64,000 nucleotides of DNA from Coccinella septempunctata (GCF_907165205.1 NC_058195.1:7006001-7070000), one strand, 5' to 3'; numbered from the stretch's first letter, positions 47,371 to 57,244 are shown. Notes: generated by a model from the letters alone, not told the origin. Program-made: numbers and translations.

Positions 47371-48418
47371 ACCCAGGTAAACTATCATTTAGTAGCACTA
47401 CGGTCAATTCAATTCCCTGCCATATCTCGAGAAATCTTCATCTTTATGAATGAAAATTGAGCCCTCTTTTGCGTTGTCATCGCATCACGAAAAAACAGTT
47501 TAAACGATTTTATTCATTTTTTGTGTGAAACCTTCTCCATACTTCAAAAAAGGTTTTAAAGGAAGAGAAATTCCGAAAAGTTGCTTAGGAAAATGAAAAA
47601 AACTAAATGAAATTTGAATTTCGCGCGCAAGTGTATGTTGGGTCGTCTACCCTCCACAAATTATTGACACTTGGTGGATGTTGACAGTTATCAAAGTGAA
47701 CAACACGCCAATATTGCATTTTGCAGCATTTTGGTTAACATTCAATCAATTATTATGAGTCTGAGTGCTCATTGATCAGTACATCAATTATTAAATACTA
47801 TACATAGCATATACATGTACAGTTTTTCTCAATATCATATGAATAAGTATATACCAACTTGATTTATCCACTGAAAAGTTTGAAACAAAAACTTTTTTCA
47901 CTTTTCATACTATGCTCACTTAATTTTTCTTACTTCCAATTACTAAATATCCCCTAGTCTTGAAGATTTGAGACGACCATGTTTTTGAGGGTTGAAAATT
48001 GTGGAATAAACGTAAACAAAGCATCGAAAGTATTCCATGAAATGCTTTGATGTTATTCAATTCATTATACCTCTCTTCTCACTGCTCTCTATGGAGACTT
48101 CAAAAAGCTGTGAATCTATTTAGGTTTTGCGTTTTATAAGAGACTGAATACACGGATGAAAGGTGAAGGGCTAGGTTAAACTAAAGGCAATCCTTTTAGT
48201 TATAATGAAAAAACCATGGAGTTCCCAAACTCTTCAACGATCGTAGTTGAAAAAGTAGTTAAAATAATTAACCAAAATGGAGAAAACACACGCAGAAAGA
48301 ACTATAAATATTCTGCTCTCACTCACCTTAATCCACCTGATTTTATCTTAATTCATCAGCTTCTTCATACCATGAAGAACCCACAACTTATCCATTGAAA
48401 TACTCGATTTTCTTTCAG

Positions 48419-48675
48419 AATTATTCAGCTGCACCCCAGGACAAATGTTCAAAAAAGACTGCAACGACTGCAAATGCACACAGGACGGCAAAAACGCCAT
48501 ATGCACAACAAAAAACTGCTCTGCAGAACCCATCCTACTGTCACCAGCCTCTTCTACAGCAACTTCACTTCTGATTCCAGAAGAATCATCAGCAGTACCA
48601 GCGGAATCTACCACACACCCTTCAAGTCCTAGTCCAACAACTCCTGGAAACATGTCGAGTGTAGCAAACCTTTGA
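48419..48675 (+). CDS. Pacifastin-like inhibitor, exon 4 (PLD domain 3, alternative terminal)
   Basis: Acceptor TTTTCTTTCAG, phase 1, gives ELFSCTPGQMFKKDCNDCKC and then TQDGKNAICTTKNC, a third pacifastin domain with C-x9-C-x2-C-x-C-x8-C-x4-C. A Ser/Thr/Pro-rich tail follows and a TGA stop at 48673-48675. The presumed P1 residue after CT is Thr. Like exon 3 it begins with the split codon G-AA (Glu), so either exon can follow exon 2. An AATAAA lies at 49403-49408. The tails of exons 3 and 4 differ in sequence but share low complexity and likely O- or N-glycosylation. Confidence 0.85.
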
Positions 48676-49607
48676 TTCGATTCTCTTATAGATAGTGCAG
48701 TTGTTGCTTAAGTTTCGATTATTTTCAGCTTAAAGTTAGTCCATTAATTTATTAGATATCGACTTTTTCCGCCATGTGAAAAGCGTAAGAATATCTTAAA
48801 GATTTAGGAACTGAATTTTAATTGCAATATTTTCGATGTAGCGTAGATATTTCTGGAGTGTCATGGCATTTCACAGAATCATGTGGAATATAGATTTCGA
48901 ACATATTCAACAATCCTTTATTCTAGTCACCACAGTAAAATGAAAAATGACTTATAAATTGAAGAGAAAAATCAATCTAATATCGCATTGTTATTATAAA
49001 TTTTCTCTAAATTCTGGAATACTGTACTTTTTTTTCAATATTACTTTTTTCTCCGAATATTTATTTCGTACTCTGAGTCATTCAGAAAGCATGTAGCCTC
49101 AGTATTCCTATCTTACTTTCGCAGACAAAAGAGCAGACGTTCTTTCAATTCATCACAACAAAAAAAAACTATAAATGAGGACTGGAATACAAGGTTTTTT
49201 AATGCGATATCACTTCGAAATTTTCTGATTGATGTCCCAAATATAAATTGATGATGTAGTACGAGTATTTTACTTATTAATTAGTTAAGAAATTGTGTCA
49301 ATTATAAGTTTTGTGTTATGTTAAGTCAACAATTATTCAAGAGTGTTTTCATCGAAATGTGATCACTCGTGTTGACAAGAACGTGAAGTATTCTGCTATT
49401 TTAATAAACTAATGATGAACTTATATTGTTTCATTATTTCAACCGAAAGATCTGAAGCAAAGCAGCACCAGACTATTTCTCCACTATTTCACTACGCCCT
49501 AATTTTCCTTTATTCCCGAGTAAAAAAATCTCCAGTTCATACACTCTTTTCAAAATCAGATTCAAATATTCCTCCCTGAGTAAATATTTTACAAGCTATC
49601 AATCGAG
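48676..49607. other. 3' flank of the pacifastin gene
   Basis: Probable 3' UTR and intergenic sequence, with AATAAA at 49403-49408. No other gene recognised. Confidence 0.4.
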
Positions 49608-49615
49608 AAAAAAAA
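49608..49615 (-). terminator. RNA polymerase III terminator of tRNA-Glu
   Basis: Eight A on the plus strand, read as T8 on the transcribed strand, four bases after the 3' end of the tRNA. A T run of this length is a strong pol III stop. Confidence 0.8.
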
Positions 49616-49619
49616 GAAT

Positions 49620-49691
49620 TTCCGGTACCGGGAATCGAACCCGAGCCTCCTGGGTGAGAGCCAGGTATCCTAGCCACTAGACCATACCGGA
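49620..49691 (-). tRNA. tRNA-Glu (anticodon CTC)
   Basis: The 72-base gene folds with acceptor stem TCCGGTA/TACCGGA, a D-arm with GTCTAGTGGCTAGGAT (A box), an anticodon arm CTGGC-TCTCACC-CAG with anticodon CTC, and a T-arm CCGGGTTCGATTCCCGG-like (B box GGTTCGATTCC). The A discriminator follows. There is no intron and CCA is not encoded, as normal in eukaryotes. It decodes GAG. The acceptor stem differs from the TCCCATA form I recall for animal tRNA-Glu but all pairs are kept, so it looks functional. Confidence 0.96.
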
Positions 49692-50195
49692 TGATGGTAG
49701 ATTAGGGATTCCTCTGGTATAATAAGATTTAATAGGTCTTTTTATTCTCTAAAACGAGGTAATACGTGCATTGAAATTCGATAGCATCAATAGATAATCA
49801 CAATTATTGACTCTAAACAGAAAAAAATATTTGTTAGACCTATGGTACATATCCACCTCTCGTCTCCGGTAGTTCAAATAACGTGACAAGAGGTCGTCAT
49901 AACCTCAATAAATGATAAAATAAATACAAATTTCAAGATTATTTTCGCATAACAAAGTTGTATGATAATGATTCGATAAATATCTGAGGAAACCATAAAA
50001 AACAGTCGTTAAGAGAAACTGTTATTATCTAATCTTAACTCATAGTTGCGTGATCCTTTTTCCTTAGATATCGAATGTAATTTTTTCCCAACAGCTGAGT
50101 AGTACCTGCACTGAAGAACTGATCAGACAGCTTCGCATGAAAGTTTTTTGTTCAATATACGATGGAGCCTAGAAAAATTAGTGCAAGGGGGAAAA

Positions 50196-53100
50196 ATGAA
50201 AATGATTGTTAAGGGGGAGAGATTTGAAGATCCCAAAACAACAATAACGGAGTGTGGACCACTGAAAAGTTTAGAAGAATTGGACATGATGATTGAAATA
50301 CCTCCTGAATGGTTGAACAACATTACATCCATAGAGAAAAGAAGTGAAACAGTTGTTCAGAACGTTTTATCCGATTGCCATATTAACTGCTCCAACTATA
50401 AACAGAGACCTAGATTGGATGCTAAATTCACACCTAAGACGCTCGTCTGTCATGATTACAAGGGAGGGTATTTAGAAGATCGGTGAGAATAATACCATTT
50501 TCTGAAAAACAATGGAAAACAGACTACGATATCTTTGAGAATATAGGTTGTTTGAGTTTCTTCATAATCAGGGCTCAGCAATAATATGTGTGAGATGAAA
50601 AAGGGTATTACCTAATACAGTTTGAAAAAATTCTGTTTCCTCACTACACTATACCTTCACTATATTTTTAACATCAATACTTTCACTGCCTCTAAGCAAT
50701 AAGTCAAAATTTTTTCATTATTCTATGAATCAATTGATATTTTTGCAGACATCTGGCTGTTGAAGTGGAAACAGGAAATCAATATACTTTTTATAATTGG
50801 TCTCATATTGATATTTTTGTGTACTTCAGTCACCATTTTATTACAATACCTCCTCTTTGCTGGATCAACGCTGCCCATCAAAAAGGAGTAAAAATTTTAG
50901 GTAAATAATAGCTTTGTTTTCTTCCTGTTTGACCCAATTCAGATCGGTGTAATCGAGATCAAAGATTATAGAGAACTCTATAATCTTTGATCGAGATGTA
51001 TTTCAGTAGTTTCTAGCTGTTCTATGAACAGCAAGAAAATTACAGAATGTTTGTTGCTTGAAAATGTGAATTTTTTTGGTAAGTAGAAAGTTTTTTTTGA
51101 GAAATCGTAAAAAAATCGCAAAAAGTAATTTACATGATTATAATATACGTTTTCTTACATTGAACTCAATTTTTCACCATAGAACAAGTCCACTTAGAAC
51201 CGTAGGGGTGGGCGGTCTTAGTGCAATGAAAAAAGAATATCCAAAGATTATAGAGTTACTCTATAATCTTTGGATTATAGTTACTCTTTGGGAATATCCA
51301 TAGAGAAAGAAGTATGGGAATATCTTTGGGAATATCTATCGATGGATCATAGATTTTCTTCGTTTGATCACAGAACATCAATATTAGATATGAATTTTTC
51401 TATGAAAGAAAAACATAGACAATCATCGAAATCCATGACAGGGGTGGCCAAATTCGATTCGATATTGAACAATAGCCAATTCGATTAGTTTGAAAGGCGA
51501 CTCTTCAAATTTTACGTGTATTTTCGTCGCTGAACAATAAAAATCACCCATCCTCCTTGTTCTAGGAACAATAATAACTGAATTCGAGGACGGCACTAAG
51601 ATATGTGAAAAAATTTTCAAAGATTCGGACACGGTGCAGCATTTCATCAAAAAATTATGCAAAATTACTGAAATGTTCAAATTGGATGGTTGGCTTCTGA
51701 ATATTGAGAATCCGTTAGAGGACACTGCGGTCCTGAAAGAATTTGTTGAAGGGTTAACGTCGCAGTTGCACTCTATAAATCCAGAAACTTTGATTATCTG
51801 GTATGACAGCGTCGTGGAAGATGGAAAACTCGAATGGCAGAATGAATTAAATGAGAAGAATTTGTGAGTAGCAGTACTCTATCTAAAATCCTGGAAGTTG
51901 AAGGGGGTGCCAACATCACAATCAAAATAACCGTGTTTTTTCAAGGTGTTTCTTCGAACGATGTGATGGTATATTCTTAAATTATGTTTGGACAGAAGAA
52001 AAACTGCTAAAATCCATTGAAATAGCTAAAGAAAGAACCATAGACGTATATGTTGGAGTCGATATATTCGGTAGGAACACATTTGGTGGAGGACAATTCA
52101 ATAGCTACAAGGTGATACTGAAATACTCTTTATTTAGAGGAATAAATCGGCCCTTTTTTCAAGGCGGCAGAAGTGATAAGAAGGCATAGCTTGTCTATGG
52201 CTATTTTCGCGCCAGGTTGGACCCACGAATCTATCGTCCAGAGCGACAATTCTATAGGCTTGATGGAACATTTTTTCAATAAGGACTGCGCGTTTTGGAA
52301 TAGTCTGTGGCCTTACTTATATACCCACCCCATAACCACGTACTTCAAAACTTCTTTCTACAGAGGCGCCGATACTGTAAGTATTTCTAAGGAACTGGAC
52401 GTAATTCAGAAGAAAAACAAACAAAAATTACTTCGTAGAAGTGGAATCAACATAGATACATCAGAGATTATAGAGTAACTCTATACTCTTTGATAAATCA
52501 CAGAAAACTGCTTTCCCCTATTTCTATGCATCGAGTATAGAAAAGTAAGTTTGATATACGATCTATGTTTCTATCATAGATAGAGAATCATATCTCTATG
52601 GTATCAATCGCAGCCATTTTTATCCATAGAAAGAATTTATGCACCACTTTGGTCGAATAGTCAATAATTATTATTGAAATCGACAATTATTGCGTTGATT
52701 ATCTCAGAACATTCGAGAATTGGTCTTCTGATACCACCATATACGTTAGGTCTTCAACAGTTTTTCATGGGCCCATAGAAAAAACTTCATTGTTTCAATT
52801 GGCAGCAGAGAACGAATTTTTCATACAAATCCTTATTTTTCAGAACAGATTCAGCCTGTTCCTGCAACAAACGCAACTTTCGAAGATAGTCCATCCCAAA
52901 TTCAGTTACCTGGTGCCCAATTACACAGAAATACCAACGTTAGAACGTAAATGTCACTGTATCCGATTGGAATACGAGAACGACGCCCCAACTTGTTTGA
53001 TCAACAAACAGGGTCTCAAAAACGATCCGATCATCCATAACCTGTTCGTTTGCGACATAAAAGCCGTCGACGAAGTGGTGGTCTTCTTCAAGAAAAAGGC

Positions 53101-53591
53101 CGAGCCTTTCGGGGTACTCGGTTGGAGGTTGATGGTCACTTTGGAAAATGGTTCTCGTCATGTTGTGACGTTGAACGGAAAAAGACGGAACAGTGTGAAC
53201 GTGAATTCATCGGTGACCCAGGTCAATCCACTTTCTCAAGAAAATGAGCTGGTAAAGATCCTCAAAAAGCAGTATTCGGTAGTTAGGGGAGTTTCGGAAA
53301 TGGTGTAAGTTATCGTTCGTTCTTATTTCGTTATATTCTTCATTTTTCAGAAGATTGTTATGGAAACTCCGTTTATCTCTTGTTTTCAATTGGCTGACGC
53401 GTTGTGGTGGAGACATCCTGTACCCTTTTCAGTACAGATCTGTGCATTCAATTCACCTTTTTTTCAGGGTATACGTTTTCAACGTTCCAATGTGCCATAT
53501 TCTTGAAATAGGTGCTATTTTAGAAGAAGGCGATGCAGTTTGTTTGGAAAGTTTTGGAATTGAACCTTCCACTAGGAAATTGTTGACTTGA
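50196..53591 (+). CDS. ENGASE: Cytosolic endo-beta-N-acetylglucosaminidase (GH85)
   Basis: It cleaves the GlcNAc-beta-1,4-GlcNAc core of free N-glycans in the cytosol. Exons by phase and splice sites: 50196-50482, 50749-50900, 51566-51863, 51946-52111, 52164-52376, 52504-52544, 52708-53304 and 53351-53591, giving 664 codons. GH85 landmarks: PKTLVCHDYKGGYLEDR, YFSHHFITIPPLCWINAAH, LDGWLLNIEN with the catalytic Asn/Glu pair (about residues 192 and 194), LIIWYDSVVEDGKLEWQNEL, VGVDIFGRNTFGGGQFNS and MAIFAPGWTHES. The C-terminal beta region (52708 on) is recognisable but diverged, and the last exon is the least certain. The start follows two short upstream ATG frames. The exon around 52376-52544 is disturbed by a small palindromic insertion; the 41-bp exon is one reading, a disrupted longer exon (52164-52544) the other. 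AATAAA is at 53627-53632. Confidence 0.92.
50952..50997. mobile_element. 30-bp micro-insertion (CAAAGATT family) with perfect duplication
   Basis: In GH85 intron 2, a palindrome starting CAAAGATTATAGAG and ending CTCTATAATCTTTG (50960-50989) is flanked by a perfect 8-bp repeat ATCGAGAT (50952-50959 and 50990-50997). It is nothing but two 14-base inverted ends and a 2-base centre. Confidence 0.85.
51234..51298. mobile_element. 49-bp micro-insertion (CAAAGATT family)
   Basis: 51242-51290 starts CAAAGATTATAGAG, contains a second inverted terminus, and ends TTACTCTTTG. Flanks are AGAATATC and GGAATATC (7 of 8). It is in GH85 intron 2, about 250 bp from the copy at 50960. Confidence 0.65.
52456..52500. 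mobile_element. 29-bp micro-insertion in the coding part of GH85
   Basis: 52464-52492 (GAGATTATAGAGTAACTC to ACTCTTTG) is flanked by ATACATCA (52456-52463) and ATAAATCA (52493-52500), 7 of 8. Read in the GH85 frame it gives GAG ATT ATA GAG TAA, a stop, and with its duplication adds 37 bases. Without it, codons run straight from 52463 to CAG at 52501 in the correct frame. Confidence 0.65.
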
Positions 53592-53626
53592 TTGCTTCGA
53601 AATTCTTCGTATGGAGATTTTCCTTC

Positions 53627-53632
53627 AATAAA
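53627..53632 (+). promoter_or_regulatory. Polyadenylation signal of the GH85 gene
   Basis: AATAAA 36 bases after the TGA stop, followed by a GT/T-rich stretch. Position and context fit a short 3' UTR. Confidence 0.7.
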
Positions 53633-54810
53633 AGTATTGTCATTACTCACCATGTTTTAGTTTCTTACTCGTACGTTTTTTATAAGTATAAGGCTTATTG
53701 TTAGTAACAGGCGCTTCAGTAATAGATTGGGTTAATAAAAAACAATTCAACAATTAGACATCACTATAATTTTGATTCATGATATGGGTCGAAATATTAG
53801 AACGTAGCAGATCTCTGTGGAGGTCCCATAAAGACTGAAACGCTTGAGACAGGCTATTTATAGTCAAAGTTCGCATCGATGCCTTTTCGAGCTACTATGA
53901 GTCGAAGGGCTCAAAAAATGCGAGTGCTAAGTGCAGAGTTTCAGTTGGGTATTTCTAAAATCTATCTAATCAACAAATATAAACGTCAAAGCTGATCATG
54001 GGGAATTTGCTTCATTCGCATTCATTTGTTGAAGGAGTACGTAGAATGACCAAGAGGACTTCATAATCTGTGAAGAGAGATTCTTTGAAACGTCGCCAAA
54101 TAGTATTAAATATTCACAGTACATACAAAGAAGTTTCAGCCGCGTTATCTATGAAAAAGTTAACGAATTTATTGCGAAACTATATTCCCCTGAATGAAGT
54201 TAATCGTTAATAAAGTGACCTTTTCAAACGGCAGAAACTTACTTGCACACCTTCATATGAAAATAAAAATCAGAATCATAGTTTTTTATTGTACCCATGC
54301 ACTTGATGAAGTGAATAACTCTTTCATACATATTCAGTTCAGAATCTTACCGATGAGAACGTAAGAGTTGAAAGTTCGAAGAAATGAAGAGCATAGATTT
54401 TTATCGGTGTAGCTGTCTTAAGCATGAAAAAAATCAGAGTTTTCTGGAAAGAGATCGGAGATCCCATCCAATTGCAGTGAAATGATGCGGAGTGTAGTCT
54501 CTCACTCTGGAAAAGTGAATGCACAGATTACACAGTAAATATATGCGTGAATATTATGAAAATTTTGATTTCGGATTTGCTGCGTTCTCTTTTGCGTGTA
54601 CAAAAACCGGAATTAGAGTGAATAAAAATGCAAATTTTTCATTAATTCTAAAGCTTCAGGATATTTCCTACTGAACTACCATATTGCACCTCAAAATTAA
54701 AGAAAAAATCACAAGTGACCATCTATCCAACTATTAAGAGAACAAAAAAGTTCCAGCTGTTTGTTATAAAAATTTAAGAATCAATTTACTCCATCAACGA
54801 TCTACCGTAG
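53633..54810. other. Intergenic, no gene recognised
   Basis: I searched both strands for the missing odorant-receptor exons (which would read leftward) and found none. The minus-strand frame 54339-54524 has no family resemblance. Confidence 0.4.
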
Positions 54811-54988
54811 ATTCTCGTCTATCGATTTATCCACCCCTGACAGGAATGCAGGAATCTGTATTCATCCCACCAGAAACATCGAAAGAACTCAACACAGATT
54901 TTTGCGCATTGAACTCTATGGCGGGGTTCCCATAGAGCTCAATGATCCTGCGATCCTGTGAGGGGTGAACAAATCGATAGACGAGAAT
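54811..54988. repeat. Small foldback, about 178 bp
   Basis: Left ATTCTCGTCTATCGATTTAT and CACCCCTGACAGG, right the inverse (CCTGTGAGGGGTG, AATCGATAGACGAGAAT). An inner palindrome ATTGAACTCTATGG/CCCATAGAGCTCAAT sits in the right half. The overlapping frame 54958-55233 is incidental. Confidence 0.75.
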
Positions 54989-55515
54989 GCATAGAGTGCA
55001 TGACAAACTCACGTTCAACTCTCAATTTCGGAACAGACTTCCGGTTGGGCTATTTTTTACCAAACAGCGGTAATTTGTTTGGACTCCTAATAAACTGTAT
55101 GATAAACCGATACAAAATTCAAGTGGATAATCATAATTACCGACCAACTCACCTTACTAAATACCTCGGATCCGAACCAACAATAGAGGAACAACTGCAA
55201 AGTCATTGCGAAAGCAAATGCACCGAGCAATAAGAACTCAAACGGCGCTTTATCAACCTTGAATCAAGCATTGTTTTTAATAAAATTGAGATTTCAGTCA
55301 CAATCGATCACTCACCACAGCTGACAACCGAAAAAGAGCAGTACATAAGAGGATTATGACCAAGGAGATTTCACCAAACACCAAATGGGAAAAGAGCACA
55401 TTTACTCTTTTCGACAAACTAAAAAGTAATGTAGTCAGTAAAAAGTACACTCTTTTCTGCAGTATTTATATTTTGTTGTAATATGGATTGTCGACGACGG
55501 TTAGTCTCTATCTAC
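54989..55515. other. Intergenic, no gene recognised
   Basis: No exon or defined repeat, apart from the open frame continuing to 55233, which resembles nothing I know. Confidence 0.4.
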
Positions 55516-55576
55516 GATCGAGACATAGACATAGAGTCTCTATGATCATAGTTGTCTCTATGTCTATAGATTGAGA
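55516..55576. mobile_element. 45-bp micro-insertion (CATAGAC family)
   Basis: 55524-55568 starts CATAGACATAGAG and ends TCTCTATGTCTATA. Flanks are GATCGAGA and GATTGAGA (7 of 8). The inner palindrome CTCTATGATCATAG suggests two joined terminal pieces. Confidence 0.65.
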
Positions 55577-55636
55577 TATGTCATTATTGTTCTTTGATAT
55601 GGATTAATCCACAGAAAACTAATACAACAGAAGTGA

Positions 55637-55683
55637 GATTGGCACATAGACATAGAGACTCTCTATATGTCTATGGATTGGCA
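55637..55683. mobile_element. 31-bp micro-insertion with perfect 8-bp duplication
   Basis: 55645-55675, CATAGACATAGAGACTC then TCTATATGTCTATG, lies between two perfect GATTGGCA copies (55637-55644 and 55676-55683). It consists only of the two inverted ends. Confidence 0.85.
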
Positions 55684-55699
55684 CCACAGATCACAGAAA

Positions 55700-56222
55700 C
55701 TCTTATCCATAGACATATAGACATGGACTGTGCCTTTCCTTTCTATCTATGCATGAAATACGGTCAAAAAAAGTGACAGAGAGAAACGCACGTCGGGAAT
55801 GCAGTTGTCTCTTTCTAGAATTTTGATTGGTCTACACTCACCTCTATGTGAACAAAAAAGAGACAACTGCATTCCCGACGTGCGTTTCTCTCTTTCTATA
55901 AAAAAAGCCAATTTCATGCTGACACATAGACATATAGACATGGACTGTGCCTTTCCTTTCTATCTATGCATGAAATACGGTCAAAAAAAGTGACAGAGAG
56001 AAACGCACGTCGGGAATGCAGTTGTCTCTTTCTAGAATTTTGATTGGTCTACAGTCACCCCTATGTGAACATTGTGAACAAAAAAGAGACAACTGCATTC
56101 CCGACGTGCGTTTCTCTCTTTCTATAAAAAAAGCCAATTTCATGCTGACATTGCTCAGTCCATGTCTCTATGTCTATGTGCTGACATTGCTCAGTCCATG
56201 TCTCTATGTCTATGCTCTTATC
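55700..56222. mobile_element. hAT-like MITE with CATAGACATA ends and 8-bp duplication
   Basis: Element 55708-56214 is flanked by perfect CTCTTATC copies (55700-55707 and 56215-56222). It contains two copies of a 217-bp unit (anchor GGTCAAAAAAAGTGACAG at 55762 and 55979). Each has an internal inverted repeat of about 42 bp (GAGAGAAACGCACGTCGGGA against TCCCGACGTGCGTTTCTCTC). The right terminus is duplicated in tandem (56143-56178 and 56179-56214). It belongs to the same family as 34412-34912 and is non-coding. Confidence 0.9.
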
Positions 56223-56459
56223 ACACAAAATATTTTGTGTTATCTGTGCTTGCCACCGATCATAGTCGAGAGCACAGAACACAAATAAGTCGACAGGGAC
56301 GGATTTCATCCGTTTGGCTCATGGAGCAAAGAATACCTACTCATTTTGACCTAATTTTTCATTAATTTCGTTATACTAGGTTCCTTTTGCCCGAATCGGC
56401 CCGTAAAGGATTATCTATTGAACTTGAAATATCACACTCGCCTCGGTGATTATACTCAC
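56223..56459. other. Start of odorant receptor intron or truncated flank
   Basis: Follows the donor at the end of the odorant receptor exon on the minus strand. No further receptor exon is readable between here and 53591. Confidence 0.4.
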
Positions 56460-57190
56460 AGCAGAATTTCACGATGATGAGCAAAGATATCCCTGAAATA
56501 CAAATCATATCGACCAAATTTAGTCTCTCTAGGTTGAAAATTCACCAGTCTCGCTCTCAACAAGTCACACTGACTGCCGATGGTGGCCATCAAACCAGCG
56601 CACAACATATCGACGCCAGTGTGGATCAGATGGTTGAGCCACACGGCCACGCATTGATGGACATAGACGATTTCGTACAAAGGGGAGGCCAGATCCTGTA
56701 GAGGATACCAAACTTCGAAAGGATACCTCCTCTCGCCCATCAGAAAGGGAAGCAATAGGTAAATGACGCAGGTGATCGAACAGAATAAAAAGTAGGAGGT
56801 GGTGATGAAGAAATAACTCGTCAACGATCTCCTGACTATCTCGCATTCGGCGAAGGTTTTTGGCTGGATGATGTCTTGGTCCAGTTGCTCCATTATGGTC
56901 TTGGTGACGACCAGTTTTCGCAGGAAGAAGATCACCTGTACCAAAGTGATCGACCTCTGCGCGAAGTAGCTCACTCTGTTCGACAACATCTCCCAGTCCC
57001 CATAGCAATAGAACATCGTGGAAGACACCGCCAAGTAGTCTAAGATGAGGAAAAAAATCACCATCCAAATGGAGTAATACGTGTAATTAGTATTCGTGAA
57101 GTACTTTTTTCCTTCTGGCCAAAGACCTACGCACCTCAGCATGAGGAGGTTTCGACGCAGGGCGTCTGGTTTACGTAATGCCTCAGTCAT
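56460..57190 (-). CDS. Odorant receptor (7tm_6), first coding exon; rest not found
   Basis: 731 bases, 243 codons plus two, from ATG at 57190 to a GTGAGT donor (56459-56454). It encodes the N-terminal half of an insect odorant receptor: a cytosolic start with LLMLRCVGLWPEGKK, then hydrophobic segments at about residues 39-60, 75-93, 125-150 and 171-206, and the family-typical PFEVWYPLQDLASPLYEIVY followed by VHQCVAVWLNHLIHTGVD. Such receptors are about 380-400 residues and act as odour-specific subunits of ligand-gated cation channels with Orco in antennal neurons. TM5-7 should be on later exons to the left, but I find none before the next gene at 53591. Either the gene is truncated or an intron is longer than the gap. 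A MITE lies about 55 bp upstream of the ATG. The reading frame itself is intact. Confidence 0.88.
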
Positions 57191-57244
57191 GATGAGCTGA
57201 AAACTGACTGTTTAATAAGAGCATCATTTTCGAATTGGGAATCT

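Noticed and set aside
52545..52625. Palindrome CATAGATAGAGA...CTCTATG near 52577 as another micro-insertion
   Set aside because: The flanking 8-mers match at only 6 of 8 positions and the tip differs from the family, so insertion is not demonstrated.
54958..55233. Plus-strand 91-codon frame
   Set aside because: It begins in the arm of a small foldback and resembles no known protein. Probably chance.
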